Part shown: positions 8,267 through 17,195 of the stretch, piece after piece
Layout of the letters: each line of letters opens with the position of its first letter
How positions within the stretch are numbered: the first letter of the stretch is position 1
DNA from: Betaproteobacteria bacterium
Lineage (GTDB): Bacteria > Pseudomonadota > Gammaproteobacteria > Burkholderiales > SG8-41
NCBI GenBank assembly: GCA_016202605.1
Contig: JACQOJ010000010.1
Location: 1-32,621, forward strand
Length of the DNA: 32,621 nucleotides
Reading direction: 5' to 3'
Notes under the pieces: model-generated
Database searches by the model: none
What the model was told of the DNA's origin: nothing
Seen by the model: only the letters and a program-made list of their open reading frames with translations
Made by a program: the position numbers and the translations under genes

Positions 8267-9368
8267 CGCACGCTGGCTGTACTCGCCCGACGAAGTCAGT
8301 GCACCAGGCGAGACGCTGATAGAGTTACTCGGAGAGCGCGGCATCACGCAGAAAGATCTGGCAGCCCGTATGGGCCGACCGGTGAAAACGATCAACGAGA
8401 TCGTCAAAGGGAGGGCACAAATCACACCAGAAACCGCAGTGCAACTCGAGCGCGCACTCGGGCTACCCGCGGCGTTCTGGAACGAGCGGGAGGCGCATTA
8501 CCGTGGTTATCTTGCGCGGGTGGAGGCCGAGCGCCGCGCCACCCGCTGGTTTTCATGGCTCGATCGTTTGCCACTTGCAGACCTTATGCGGCTTGGGGCG
8601 TTACCCAAAGTCAGACTTACGGACGCCAATCGCCGGCTGCTGCTCGATGCGGCCCTAAAGTTTTTCGGGGTGGCTAGTCCTGAGGACTGGGAACGGGTAT
8701 ACGCACGCCCCCAAGCCGCCTATCGGCGAACACGCCAGCAACAAAGCGACCGGGGTGCGATTGCAGCGTGGCTGAGACTCGGAGAAATCCAGGCGGAACG
8801 TTGCGAGTGTGGCAGGTTCGATGAGAAACGATTTCGGGACACGCTCCGAAAGATGCGTGCGCTCACTGTCCGGCCACCTGAACACTTTGAGCCAGAGATG
8901 CGACGGCTATGTGCCGAAGCTGGCGTCGTGCTAGCCCTCGTTCCGGAGATTCCGCGCGCCCACGTTAGCGGTGCCGCACGCTGGCTAAACGCGCGACCGG
9001 TGATCCAGCTTTCGCTGTATGGGAAGACCAATGACCGCTTCTGGTTCACCTTTTTCCACGAAGCCGGCCACATCCTGCTGCACGGGCGCGGGGAAGTGTT
9101 CCTCGATGATATCGGTGCGGACGGACGAGAAAGCAAATTCGAGCAGGAAGCGAATCGGTTTGCGGCGGAGTTCCTAATCCCACTGGCATCCGAGCCGCAA
9201 CTGGCAACGCTAACCACGGAGCCCACGATCCGCCGGTTTGCGCAACAGCTCGGGATTCATCCCGGTATTGTAGTGGGCCGACTTCAACATGAAGGGGTTC
9301 TGTCCTATCGGACACCACTTAACCATTTGAAAGAGAGTTTCCGCTGGATCGTTCAAACTGGGGCATAA
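8259..9368 (+). CDS. higA: HigA-type antitoxin fused to an ImmA/IrrE metallopeptidase-like domain
   Basis: The N-terminal XRE helix-turn-helix (about residues 18-75: GITQKDLAARMGRPVKTINEI) should neutralise HigB and repress the operon. The C-terminal half is an ImmA/IrrE (M78-like) domain with a zinc-binding HEAGH at 267-271 and the third-ligand region FEQEANRFAAEFLIP near 294-308. The 369 residues match the known long HigA/ImmA fusions rather than ordinary HigA of about 100 residues. The ATG at 8259 overlaps the toxin stop; the frame is open to 8208, but that extension lies inside higB. The protease half may link antitoxin removal to damage or phage signals, which is inference. Confidence 0.9.
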   Translation: MTDARWLYSPDEVSAPGETLIELLGERGITQKDLAARMGRPVKTINEIVKGRAQITPETAVQLERALGLPAAFWNEREAHYRGYLARVEAERRATRWFSWLDRLPLADLMRLGALPKVRLTDANRRLLLDAALKFFGVASPEDWERVYARPQAAYRRTRQQQSDRGAIAAWLRLGEIQAERCECGRFDEKRFRDTLRKMRALTVRPPEHFEPEMRRLCAEAGVVLALVPEIPRAHVSGAARWLNARPVIQLSLYGKTNDRFWFTFFHEAGHILLHGRGEVFLDDIGADGRESKFEQEANRFAAEFLIPLASEPQLATLTTEPTIRRFAQQLGIHPGIVVGRLQHEGVLSYRTPLNHLKESFRWIVQTGA

Positions 9369-9579
9369 GCGCTGACTGGCGGAGACGCGCAGCATATTGG
9401 CGAGTTCCACGAGCGATTTTTTCACAAGGACGTGCCACTTGTATGTATCAGGGATGTGTTTGCGACGATGCGGGACTACCGGGATCATTCTTTCCATATG
9501 CTCACTAGGCGAATAACTCGTAGGGCCTACGCCGCGCTAAGAGCGCGCGTTGGCCGGGGCGGTTAGAAAAGCACGCCAG

Positions 9580-10497
9580 ATGTCGCAGCCGCCAGCACCG
9601 ATCTCGCAGCCGAGCCCTGAACCGGTCAAGCGGGCAATTCAGCCAATCCGCGGCGAGGTAATTACCAGTCTCGCCACGAACAACAGCTACACAATGGGCG
9701 AAAAGATCGGGGAAGGAAACTTCGGGATCGTTTACTCCTGCAAGGATGTCTGGAACAACGATCTGGCAGCAAAGGTCCTTAAACCGAAAGAGACATACGA
9801 GAAGGTCAAAGCGGCGGCAGGGGCTGAGTTTGTAAAGCTCCTTCAACTCAGAAATCCGTTCATCACCTTCGTTCATGACGCGTTTGAGTATCGTGATACG
9901 TTCTATATCATTACCGAGCGTTGCTATTGCCCGATTTCGAACCTATTCAGTCTGAAGGACTTCAACGGCCAACTTTGGCTACTGGCGGTCGCACGGTGTC
10001 TGTTGCAAGCAGTTCATTACCTCCACATCAATAACTATGCTCATCAGGATATCCATCCCGGCAACGTCTTCGCGGCGCTCGTGAAAGACGAAATGCTTCC
10101 CGACCGCGCAGAGGCAATGCAGTTCAAGCTCGGAGACCTCGGGGTTGCCCGCGTGCTAGGCGAAGTGGATGCGATGAATACTCGCGCTCAGTGGATGAAT
10201 CCACCCGAGGTCTTGAATCCGTCCGAGTTCGGACCTATCGACAACCGTCTCGACATCTATCACGTCGGCCTATTATTTCTTCAGCTCGCGTACTCGAAGG
10301 AGCTGCGGTTTACGCAAGACGACATACTTGATGGCAAGCCTCGCGAGCTGGCGCTTGCATTACAGCCACCGTACAATTTTGCCCTAGAGAAAGCACTCCG
10401 AAGGCATGTCAAGTACCGAACAGCAAATGCTATGGAACTGTGGCGCGATCTTCACACGCCACAGGTAGCTCAGGCAGCGCCTGTCACACAGGAGTGA
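9580..10497 (+). CDS. Stand-alone Hanks-type serine/threonine protein kinase
   Basis: The 305 residues are a Pro-rich N-terminal tail (1-22) and one eukaryotic-like kinase domain. The glycine loop GEGNFGIV is at 44-51, the ATP-binding Lys65 in AAKVL, and the helix-C Glu at 83. The catalytic loop HQDIHPGN is at 155-162 (Asp157, Asn162), the metal-binding DLG at 186-188, the activation-segment PPE at 208-210 and Asp225 in DIYHVG. All catalytic residues are present, though HRD is HQD and DFG is DLG. No membrane segment, PASTA or other sensor domain is seen, so it should be cytoplasmic. An alternative TTG start at 9550 would add 10 residues. It lies between two toxin-antitoxin loci behind a restriction operon; a defence role is an inference from position. 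Confidence 0.9.
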   Translation: MSQPPAPISQPSPEPVKRAIQPIRGEVITSLATNNSYTMGEKIGEGNFGIVYSCKDVWNNDLAAKVLKPKETYEKVKAAAGAEFVKLLQLRNPFITFVHDAFEYRDTFYIITERCYCPISNLFSLKDFNGQLWLLAVARCLLQAVHYLHINNYAHQDIHPGNVFAALVKDEMLPDRAEAMQFKLGDLGVARVLGEVDAMNTRAQWMNPPEVLNPSEFGPIDNRLDIYHVGLLFLQLAYSKELRFTQDDILDGKPRELALALQPPYNFALEKALRRHVKYRTANAMELWRDLHTPQVAQAAPVTQE

Positions 10498-10572
10498 GGA
10501 ATCGGAAACAGGGGGCACGTAGACGACAATTCACCCAGCCCGAATACTCGATCCATCGCGTGACAGCTTTGA

Positions 10573-11028
10573 CTAAAGCAGCTTGGTGAAGACACCGCGT
10601 CGCGAGATTGTGAAAAGCAACGGCCCGCTGCGGCCCGCCACGCGACGCGCCATCCCAGGCAGACAGCGTACGAGCAATTCGGCAAGCTCCGGCCCGCCCA
10701 TGTCCTTGCCAGTGACGACGAAGCCGCACAGCTTCGCGGCCTCGTAAGCCGCACGCTCGAGCGGGTTGCGACGGATGTTCTGGTCCTTGGTGATCAGCAC
10801 CCACCCTCGGCGGCCGATCTCGGGAATCCATTCCGTATCCGGTGTCGCCTGCGGAAAGTGATCGATATGGACTTCCACGTGCGCACCCGCGGCGCGCAGC
10901 GCCTCGGCTACGACGTAACGGCCAATCTGGTAGTCGAGGAAAAAGGTGAGCGAGCCGATCCGCCCGGCGTCACGCCGCGCGGGGCTCGCATCGGATGGCG
11001 TTTTCGATGGCCTCCGACGGGACGCCAT
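10573..11028 (-). CDS. PIN-like domain toxin (VapC45-like)
   Basis: The 151 residues hold a PIN-like fold of the type paired with DUF433 antitoxins, probably an RNase. A leading acidic strand FFLDYQIG puts Asp32 in the active site. Asp64 and Glu66 in TPDTEWIPEIG and Asp82 in WVLITKDQNI complete the metal-binding cluster. The first 25 residues are basic and poorly conserved. The ATG at 11028 lies inside the upstream antitoxin gene, giving an overlap of 59 bases; no later ATG, GTG or TTG precedes the first conserved strand. Gene order (antitoxin first) and tight overlap match VapBC45. It converges with the kinase gene. Confidence 0.85.
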   Translation of the reverse strand: MASRRRPSKTPSDASPARRDAGRIGSLTFFLDYQIGRYVVAEALRAAGAHVEVHIDHFPQATPDTEWIPEIGRRGWVLITKDQNIRRNPLERAAYEAAKLCGFVVTGKDMGGPELAELLVRCLPGMARRVAGRSGPLLFTISRRGVFTKLL

Positions 11029-11668
11029 AGTCCCTCGCCAGTTCTTCTATTTTTTCGCCCGCCTGGAAGCGCTCGGCGATCACCGCTGTCCGTAGGCCGT
11101 AGCCGTCCAGGATCGGCCGACCAAATGAGCGACGGGGATCAATTACGACATCGCCCTTGGCGGCAGCTCTCCCCGCGGGGAAGAGCACTATCTTTTCTGG
11201 CACTCCTGCGGGATCACGCCGCACGCGCTTGAGACGGTCGCGGATGATGTCGCGCATCTGCACCTGGCCTTCCTGCGTGGCGCCGATCAGCGCACCGAAT
11301 CTCTCCACGAATAAGTCCACGCCGTCGGTCTCGAACTGTTCTTCCGCAAGTGGGCGCCGCGTCCTGAACGTGCGGCGCAGGTAATCCACGGCCCTGCGCA
11401 CCTTGGGCAACGGGATGCTGTGCTCTCGGCGGATGCCAGCCAGGACGAATGCTTCAACCAAATTGATGAACGAGAGCTTGCGGTCGCGCGGATCGGCGAT
11501 ATCAATGACCGGCCGGAACAGCTTGGTCTTCCCGTCAAGATGGTAGCGCTGACCCACTACCCAAGCGCGCAGGGTGGACTTCGGAAGGCGCAAATAGACC
11601 GCCGCCTCGCCTATCGCATAGGCGGGCATTTCCCGCAGGTCACGCTCAGTAAATGCCGCTCTCGCCAT
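10970..11668 (-). CDS. DUF433-containing antitoxin (VapB45-like)
   Basis: The 232 residues are the likely antitoxin and autorepressor for the overlapping PIN-like toxin. An N-terminal MerR-like region (AYAIGEAAVYLRLPKSTLRAWV, about 16-37) is a DNA-binding candidate. The middle is family-specific (SFINLVEAFVLAGIRR; VRRAVDYLRR). The C-terminal DUF433 domain (RSFGRPILDGYGLRTAVIAERFQAGEKIEELARDYGVP and following) should contact the toxin. The frame is open upstream to 11797, but ATG 11668 matches the family start and sits below a good promoter at 11692-11720. The 3' end overlaps the toxin start by 59 bases. Confidence 0.85.
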   Translation of the reverse strand: MARAAFTERDLREMPAYAIGEAAVYLRLPKSTLRAWVVGQRYHLDGKTKLFRPVIDIADPRDRKLSFINLVEAFVLAGIRREHSIPLPKVRRAVDYLRRTFRTRRPLAEEQFETDGVDLFVERFGALIGATQEGQVQMRDIIRDRLKRVRRDPAGVPEKIVLFPAGRAAAKGDVVIDPRRSFGRPILDGYGLRTAVIAERFQAGEKIEELARDYGVPSEAIENAIRCEPRAA

Positions 11669-11691
11669 CAGTTCACCCGGTCGCTGCGCGG

Positions 11692-11720
11692 ATAGTACCG
11701 CGTCGTGCTTGAGGTGGCAA
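11692..11720 (-). promoter_or_regulatory. Putative promoter of the DUF433/PIN operon
   Basis: On the minus strand, TTGCCA (11715-11720, 5/6 to consensus) is separated by 17 bp from TACTAT (11692-11697, 4/6). Transcription would start about 17 bases before the ATG at 11668, leaving a short leader typical of autoregulated toxin-antitoxin operons. Confidence 0.6.
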
Positions 11721-11815
11721 TTTCCGTTACGGCGGGACGCTTCGATCTTGTTTTGATAGCCAAAATTCCGCGAGGCGGAACGAACTGCAACCCACAATTC
11801 AACTCGTAAGCGTCT

Positions 11816-13552
11816 CTACCAGACGATCGAATAGGCCTCGCGGCGCGGGTCGGCGCCAGCGTGCAGCCATCCGGTTGCAGGATCGCGCATGATCGCGCAT
11901 ACGGCGCCGGCTGCCGGCGCCAGATTGGACCACAGCTCCACGGGATGACCCAGCGCCTTGAGTGCGTCGACAGTCGATTCCGGAAAGCGGCTCTCGACAT
12001 TGAGCTTGCCGATCGTGTGCGGCGAGAATGAATTCGGGAAGATGAACGTGCCAAAACGCGGCTGCTCGATGGCCTGCTGAACGGTCATTCCGAATTCCAC
12101 GATGTTCAGATATACCTGCAGCATCGCCTGCGTCTGAACGTCGCCGCCCGGCGTGCCGAATCCCATGAAGAACTCCCCGTCGCGCAGCGCGAGCGCAGGC
12201 GTGGGTGTCAGCCGCGGGCGCTTGCCGGGCTTCACTTCGCTCGGGTGACCCGGCTCGAGGCGTCCCTGCGCGCCGCGCGACGACACCGTGCCGCCGAGTG
12301 CGGGCACGACCGGCGTATCCCGCGCATTATCGGAGAGCGTGGCCGAATACGCGTTGCCTTCGGCATCGACGACACAGCAGTAGATCGTATCCGGCGCGGC
12401 TCCGGGCACTGCAGCCGGGTAGGAGGAGAGAACGGGAATAAACGGCTCACGCGTCGCGCCCTCGGGCGTGCCGGGCAGGGGCAGTTTCCCGAACGCCTGA
12501 TCGCGCCGTATGCGCGCGCGCTGCTGCGCCGCGTAATCGTCCGCGAGCAGGCCGGCGACGGGGACATTCACAAAGCGCGGATCGCCGACGTAGGCTTCGC
12601 GGTCCGCGAAGGCGAGATTCAGCGCTTCAGCGAGCTGATGTATGTACGCAGGGCTGTTGTGACCGAGCGAGGAGAGCTCCACGCCCTCGAGTATCTTCAG
12701 GCTTTGAAGCAGCGAGATGCCCTGGCACCAGACATCGCAACTGTGCACCTCGTAGCCCTTGTAACTGCAGCGGATGCTGGGCTCCATCGGCGCCCTGAAG
12801 CCCACGAGGTCGTCCTTGGTCACGAAGCCGCCGTTGTCGCGGTGGAATGCCGCGATGGCGTCTGCGATGGGACCCTTGTAGTAGTAATCGTGTGCGGCGC
12901 ACAGCTTCGCCCGGCGGTCGCCGCCCGCGCGACGCTCAGCTTCCATCATCCCGGCGATCGATTGCGCGAGCTGCTCCTGGCGGAAAATTTCTCCCACGCG
13001 CGGCGGGCGTCCCCCGGGCAGATAGAGCGCTGCGCTCGATGGCCACCGGCGGTACTTGTCCTCGTACTTTTCCAGGTGGCGTACGAATACCGGATACGCC
13101 GCGAATCCGTCACGCGCGATTTCGTACGCGGCGGTCGCCGCCTCCTCGAAGGAAATCGTGCCGAACCGTCTGAGCGCCTCGATGTGAGTGGCAGGCGCGG
13201 CCGGCATCACGGTACGCAAGATCCCTTCCGGCACCGCCCCGTTGCCTTCCGTGCGCAACCGCTCTACATCGACCCCCGCGGGCCAGTAGCCGAGGCCCGC
13301 GATGGCGTGCACCTCGCGCTCTGTCTTGCGGTAAATGAGGGTGGGTGCGACCCCGGAGAAGCTCACGATATCCGGTTGCAGCACCGCGAGCGCCATCGCC
13401 GCTGCGACGCCGGCGTCTATCGCGTTGCCGCCGCGCTCCAGTATGCGGGCCGCAGCCTGGGCCGCCAGGTAATGCCCGCATGCCACTGCGTAACGTTTCC
13501 CGATAAGCGTGGGCCGCCAACTCGGACGCGGCGGGGTCTCGTTGCGTTCCAT
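11816..13552 (-). CDS. ggt: Gamma-glutamyltransferase / hydrolase family protein
   Basis: This is a 578-residue Ntn-hydrolase of the gamma-glutamyltranspeptidase family, made as a proenzyme that cuts itself before a catalytic Thr. The large subunit shows ERGGNAIDAGVAAAMALAVLQP (about 39-60) and the FADREAYVGDPRFV region (315-328). Alignment by eye places the nucleophile at Thr389, in PDTIYCCVVDAEGNAYS, followed by the small subunit with LGGTVSSRGAQG and a TPGGD motif. No signal peptide is visible, unlike periplasmic GGT, so it may act in the cytoplasm on a specialised gamma-glutamyl or amide substrate. It begins 78 bases after soxG on the same strand, so it is probably the last gene of the sox operon. 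Confidence 0.88.
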   Translation of the reverse strand: MERNETPPRPSWRPTLIGKRYAVACGHYLAAQAAARILERGGNAIDAGVAAAMALAVLQPDIVSFSGVAPTLIYRKTEREVHAIAGLGYWPAGVDVERLRTEGNGAVPEGILRTVMPAAPATHIEALRRFGTISFEEAATAAYEIARDGFAAYPVFVRHLEKYEDKYRRWPSSAALYLPGGRPPRVGEIFRQEQLAQSIAGMMEAERRAGGDRRAKLCAAHDYYYKGPIADAIAAFHRDNGGFVTKDDLVGFRAPMEPSIRCSYKGYEVHSCDVWCQGISLLQSLKILEGVELSSLGHNSPAYIHQLAEALNLAFADREAYVGDPRFVNVPVAGLLADDYAAQQRARIRRDQAFGKLPLPGTPEGATREPFIPVLSSYPAAVPGAAPDTIYCCVVDAEGNAYSATLSDNARDTPVVPALGGTVSSRGAQGRLEPGHPSEVKPGKRPRLTPTPALALRDGEFFMGFGTPGGDVQTQAMLQVYLNIVEFGMTVQQAIEQPRFGTFIFPNSFSPHTIGKLNVESRFPESTVDALKALGHPVELWSNLAPAAGAVCAIMRDPATGWLHAGADPRREAYSIVW

Positions 13553-13630
13553 CTGGTGTCCTCCTGGGATGGTCCCGGACGCAGTAATGCGAGGCGCCGC
13601 CGGACGATGGGATTCAGTGCGTGACCCGCA

Positions 13631-14221
13631 TTATGCCGCTCGTCCTGCCCGGCAGCCATACTCCGCGGCAGCTTCCGTGAGCCAGTGCCAGAAGGAGCCG
13701 GCGTAACTGCGCGGGCAATACAGGTCGTACACGCCCGGCGCAACGTGGTCGAGCGCGACGTTGATTCTCGCGATGGCGGTCTGCGCGCAGCGATCGACCG
13801 CAAAGCGGCGGGGGTCCAGGTCGAGGGGGCAGCCTTTCGCCAACGCGTGCCGCGCGTCGGGACCCGAAAGCCTCAGGATGGCGCGTCCATGGCCCACATC
13901 CGTAAGCGTGCCTCCCGTGATGCGAGCGCTGTGCAAAGGCTTTCCCGGCAGCGCGCTCACGATCAACCATTCGTCCGGCCCCAGCCAGAGGACGCGTGCA
14001 TCGTTCGTCCCCGCAGCGGTGTCGGGCTCAACAGGCAGCGCGATGCCGAAAGCGGCAGCGGCCGCGCTCAGGAAATCCGGGTTCCGCGGACTGCCGCGCA
14101 GGTCGCACATCGCAGCCGCATGCCGGGTTTCGACGATCACTCCCGGTGCTGCGGGCCCGCGTCCGGCATGACGCCCTGCAAAGGAGTCGAATGCGAACAT
14201 ACGGGTGGACCCTTCAGACAC
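13631..14221 (-). CDS. soxG: Sarcosine oxidase gamma subunit
   Basis: This is the small gamma subunit of heterotetrameric sarcosine oxidase (196 residues, normal length), related to glycine-cleavage T-protein folds. Recognisable segments are LWLGPDEWLIVS, TDVGHGRAILRLSGPDAR, LAKGCPLDLDP and CAQTAIARINVALDHVA. A GTG start at 14221 overlaps the soxA stop by 8 bases, with an AAGGGAGAG ribosome-binding site upstream. An internal ATG at 14200 is an alternative start. It follows soxA and precedes the ggt-like gene, the terminal position this gene holds in sox operons. Confidence 0.92.
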   Translation of the reverse strand: MSEGSTRMFAFDSFAGRHAGRGPAAPGVIVETRHAAAMCDLRGSPRNPDFLSAAAAAFGIALPVEPDTAAGTNDARVLWLGPDEWLIVSALPGKPLHSARITGGTLTDVGHGRAILRLSGPDARHALAKGCPLDLDPRRFAVDRCAQTAIARINVALDHVAPGVYDLYCPRSYAGSFWHWLTEAAAEYGCRAGRAA

Positions 14222-17195
14222 GGAGGCGCTCTCCCTTCGGATCGTAGAACACGTGGTGTGTCGCCTCGACGCCCACCGCGCTGTTCGTCAGCGGCGACAT
14301 CGCGAACAGCGTCTCGCCGTAACGCTCACGCCCGCGCTCGAGCAGCGCCAGGGCAATGGGGTGGCCCAGGCTCGGACTGTGGCAGGTCGAAGTGACGTGC
14401 CCGATGATGGGATTGGGCAGCGCGCGCTGCGGATCGGTGACCAACTGCGCGCCTCTCGGAATAATCGTGCTTCGGTCGTTCGGCACGAGCCCAACGAGCT
14501 GTCTGCGAACCGGCGCGCGCAGCGCAGGGCGGTCGAGCGAGCGCTTGCCGATACAATCCTTGTCCGCCGCCACCAGGCCGCCCAGTCCGACGTCGCCCGG
14601 GGTGGTGCGGCCGTCCATTTCCATGCCTGTGAAGTGCCCTTTCTCGATGCGCAGCACGGTCATCGCTTCCGTGCCGTAAGGCGTGATGCCGCAGGGCCGG
14701 CCGGCTTCGAGCAGCGCATCCCACAGCGCGAGACCGTAATCCGCCGGCACGTTGATCTCGTAGGCGAGCTCGCCGGAGAAGCTGATGCGGAAAATCCGCG
14801 CCGGTATGCCCCTGACGCTGGCCTCGCAATAGCCCATGTACGGCAGCGCGGCATTGCTCACGTCGGCCGAAGTCAGGGCGGACAGCACCGCGCGCGACTC
14901 CGGGCCGGCGAGCGCGACCGCGGCCCATTGATCGGTGACCGACGTGAGCCGCACATCGAGCTCCGGCCAGTGCACCTGCAGCCAGTACTCGAGCGTGGAC
15001 ATTGCGCGTTCCGCGGTGGCTGTCGAGGTGGTCATGAAGAAATGCTGCTCGCCGAGCCGGGTGGTGGTGCCGTCGTCGAATATCATGCCATCCTCGCGCA
15101 GCATGAGCCCGTATCTCACTTTGCCCATGGCGAGGTTGCGCCAGCGGTTCACGTACACGCGCTCGAGGAAAAGCGCCGCGTCGCGGCCCTGCACGTCGAT
15201 CTTGCCGAGGGTGGAAACGTCCACGATACCGACTCCGCGCCGCACGGCGAGCGCTTCGCGACTGGTTGCATCCAGATCCGATTCGCCCGGGCGGGCGTAG
15301 AACATGGGGCGCCGCCACAAGCCGGCATTCATGAAACGCGCGCCGGCCTGCGCGTGCCACTCATGCATCGGCGTCTCCCGCACCGGGTCGAAATGCGCAC
15401 CCACCTCCGATCCGGCGATCGCGCCCAGCGTGACCGGCGTGTACGGCGGACGGAACGTGGTCGTGCCGACCTCCGGTATCTGGGCGTCGATGAGGGCAGC
15501 GAGTATCGCGAGCCCGTTGATGTTCGAAGTCTTGCCCTGGTCGGTGCCCATGCCGAGCGCCGTGTAGCGCTTCAAATGCTCGACCGAGTAATAACCTTCG
15601 CGTGCAGCCAGCGCGATGTCGCGCGCGGTGACGTCGTTCTGCAGATCGACGAAGCGCTTCGCCGTGCGCGTCGCCCCGGATTCGATGTCCCAGAGCGGAA
15701 GCAGCGGTGCTTCGCTGATACGCGTGGTGCCGGGCACACTCACTGCAGCGCGGCGCAAACCCGCTGCTTCGGCCGCTGCGCTTCCAGCCTGCGCGCCCTC
15801 GGCAAGGCAGTCGGCAAGCGCAAAGCTGCCGCGCGCGGCGCCGGCGGAGCGCTCGGCCTGCACGGAAACGTCCGGCACGAAAGCCGCGATGCGCTCGTCG
15901 TAGCGCAGCCTGCCTTTGGACTGCGAGAACAGATGCACGGCGGGACTCCAGCCGCCGGATACGCACAGCAGATCGCATGCGAGCTCGCGCGGCTGCCCGC
16001 GTATGGCGCCGTTTTCCATCGCTGCGACCTGCACGCCCGTCACTCGCCGGCCGCCGGTTGCGCGGACCACCGCGTGAGCCGCGAGAACCTCGATGCCCGC
16101 TGCGCGCGCGCGCGCGGGCAGCTCGCCGGTGACCTGCGCCCGTGGATCCATCACTGCGCTCACCGCTACGCCGGCACGGTGCAGATCCAGAGCCGTCGCG
16201 TACGCGCTGTCGTTGTTGGTAAAAACTGCAGCGCGTTCGCCGGGCTTCACGGCGTAGCGGTTCAGGTAAGCGCGGGCCGCCGAGGCGAGCATGACCCCCG
16301 GCAGATCGTTATCGGCGAACACGAGCGGCCGCTCGATGGCGCCCGTCGCGAGCACCGCTTGGCGGGCGCGCACTTTCCACAGGCGCTGCCTCGGCGCGTG
16401 CGCGCTGTGCGGATGAACAGCCTGCGCGATGGCGATGAGATTGTGGTCGAAATAGCCGAAGACGCTGCTGCGCAGGAGCAGCGTGACATCGGGATGAGCC
16501 GCGAGCTCGGCCACGGTGTCGCGCACCCACTCGAGCGCGGGGCGGCTGTCGATCGCCGCCCGTTCGGCAAGCAGGCTTCCACCCCACGCGAAATCTTCGG
16601 TGGCGAGTATCACGCGCGCACCGGCGCGCGCCGCGGCGAGCGCCGCGCTCAAGCCCGCCGGCCCGCCCCCTGCCACGAGCACATCGCAATGGGCATGGCG
16701 ATGCGCGTAATGATCTGGATCCGGCGTGCGCGGCGATATGCCCATGCCTCCGGCGTCGCGGATGTACTGCTCGTAGCGCATCCACCACGACCGCGGCCAC
16801 ATGAACGTCTTGTAATAAAAGCCCGCCGGCAGGAAGCGCGAGAACACATCAGTCAGCGCGTTGACGTCAAACTCTACGGACGGCCAGCAGTTCTGGCTGG
16901 CCGCGGTGAGCCGGTCGTAGAGCTCGACCTGCGTGGCCCGCATGTTGGGCTCGGTTCGCGCGCCCGTTTCGAGCTGCACCAGGGCGTTCGGCTCTTCCGA
17001 ACCGGCGCCGAAAACGCCGCGCCTGCGGTGGTACTTGAAACTGCGGCCGACGACGCTGACGCCATTGGCGAGCAGCGCCGAAGCGAGCGTGTCGCCCGCG
17101 TAGCCGTGAAGCGCGCGGCTGTTGAAGGTGAACGAGTACGGCCGGCTGCGGTCGATCAGCCCGCCGTCCGCGAGCCTGTGGCGCTGCGCGCTCAT
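14214..17195 (-). CDS. soxA: Sarcosine oxidase alpha subunit
   Basis: The 993 residues form the large subunit of heterotetrameric sarcosine oxidase, which converts sarcosine, tetrahydrofolate and O2 to glycine, 5,10-methylene-tetrahydrofolate and H2O2. An N-terminal 2Fe-2S-ferredoxin-like fold (about 1-110) is followed by the NAD/flavin-binding core with GGGPAG at 176-181. A C-terminal aminomethyltransferase-like, folate-binding domain (about 590-990) includes GVGIVDVSTLGKIDVQG and SGELAYEINVP. The start chosen is ATG 17195, which overlaps the soxD stop by 4 bases (ATGA); the upstream open frame to 17297 lies over soxD. Related enzymes accept other secondary amines, so the in vivo substrate may not be sarcosine. 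Confidence 0.95.
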   Translation of the reverse strand: MSAQRHRLADGGLIDRSRPYSFTFNSRALHGYAGDTLASALLANGVSVVGRSFKYHRRRGVFGAGSEEPNALVQLETGARTEPNMRATQVELYDRLTAASQNCWPSVEFDVNALTDVFSRFLPAGFYYKTFMWPRSWWMRYEQYIRDAGGMGISPRTPDPDHYAHRHAHCDVLVAGGGPAGLSAALAAARAGARVILATEDFAWGGSLLAERAAIDSRPALEWVRDTVAELAAHPDVTLLLRSSVFGYFDHNLIAIAQAVHPHSAHAPRQRLWKVRARQAVLATGAIERPLVFADNDLPGVMLASAARAYLNRYAVKPGERAAVFTNNDSAYATALDLHRAGVAVSAVMDPRAQVTGELPARARAAGIEVLAAHAVVRATGGRRVTGVQVAAMENGAIRGQPRELACDLLCVSGGWSPAVHLFSQSKGRLRYDERIAAFVPDVSVQAERSAGAARGSFALADCLAEGAQAGSAAAEAAGLRRAAVSVPGTTRISEAPLLPLWDIESGATRTAKRFVDLQNDVTARDIALAAREGYYSVEHLKRYTALGMGTDQGKTSNINGLAILAALIDAQIPEVGTTTFRPPYTPVTLGAIAGSEVGAHFDPVRETPMHEWHAQAGARFMNAGLWRRPMFYARPGESDLDATSREALAVRRGVGIVDVSTLGKIDVQGRDAALFLERVYVNRWRNLAMGKVRYGLMLREDGMIFDDGTTTRLGEQHFFMTTSTATAERAMSTLEYWLQVHWPELDVRLTSVTDQWAAVALAGPESRAVLSALTSADVSNAALPYMGYCEASVRGIPARIFRISFSGELAYEINVPADYGLALWDALLEAGRPCGITPYGTEAMTVLRIEKGHFTGMEMDGRTTPGDVGLGGLVAADKDCIGKRSLDRPALRAPVRRQLVGLVPNDRSTIIPRGAQLVTDPQRALPNPIIGHVTSTCHSPSLGHPIALALLERGRERYGETLFAMSPLTNSAVGVEATHHVFYDPKGERLRV

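Noticed and set aside
9210-9497. Minus-strand frame overlapping the end of higA
   Set aside because: It largely lies over a conserved coding end, has no recognisable domain and no promoter. I cannot exclude a small gene, but cannot support one.
9369-9566. Open frame continuing in phase after the higA stop, reading about 65 residues up to the kinase gene
   Set aside because: No convincing start codon or ribosome-binding site, no recognisable family, and HigA already ends where its relatives end.
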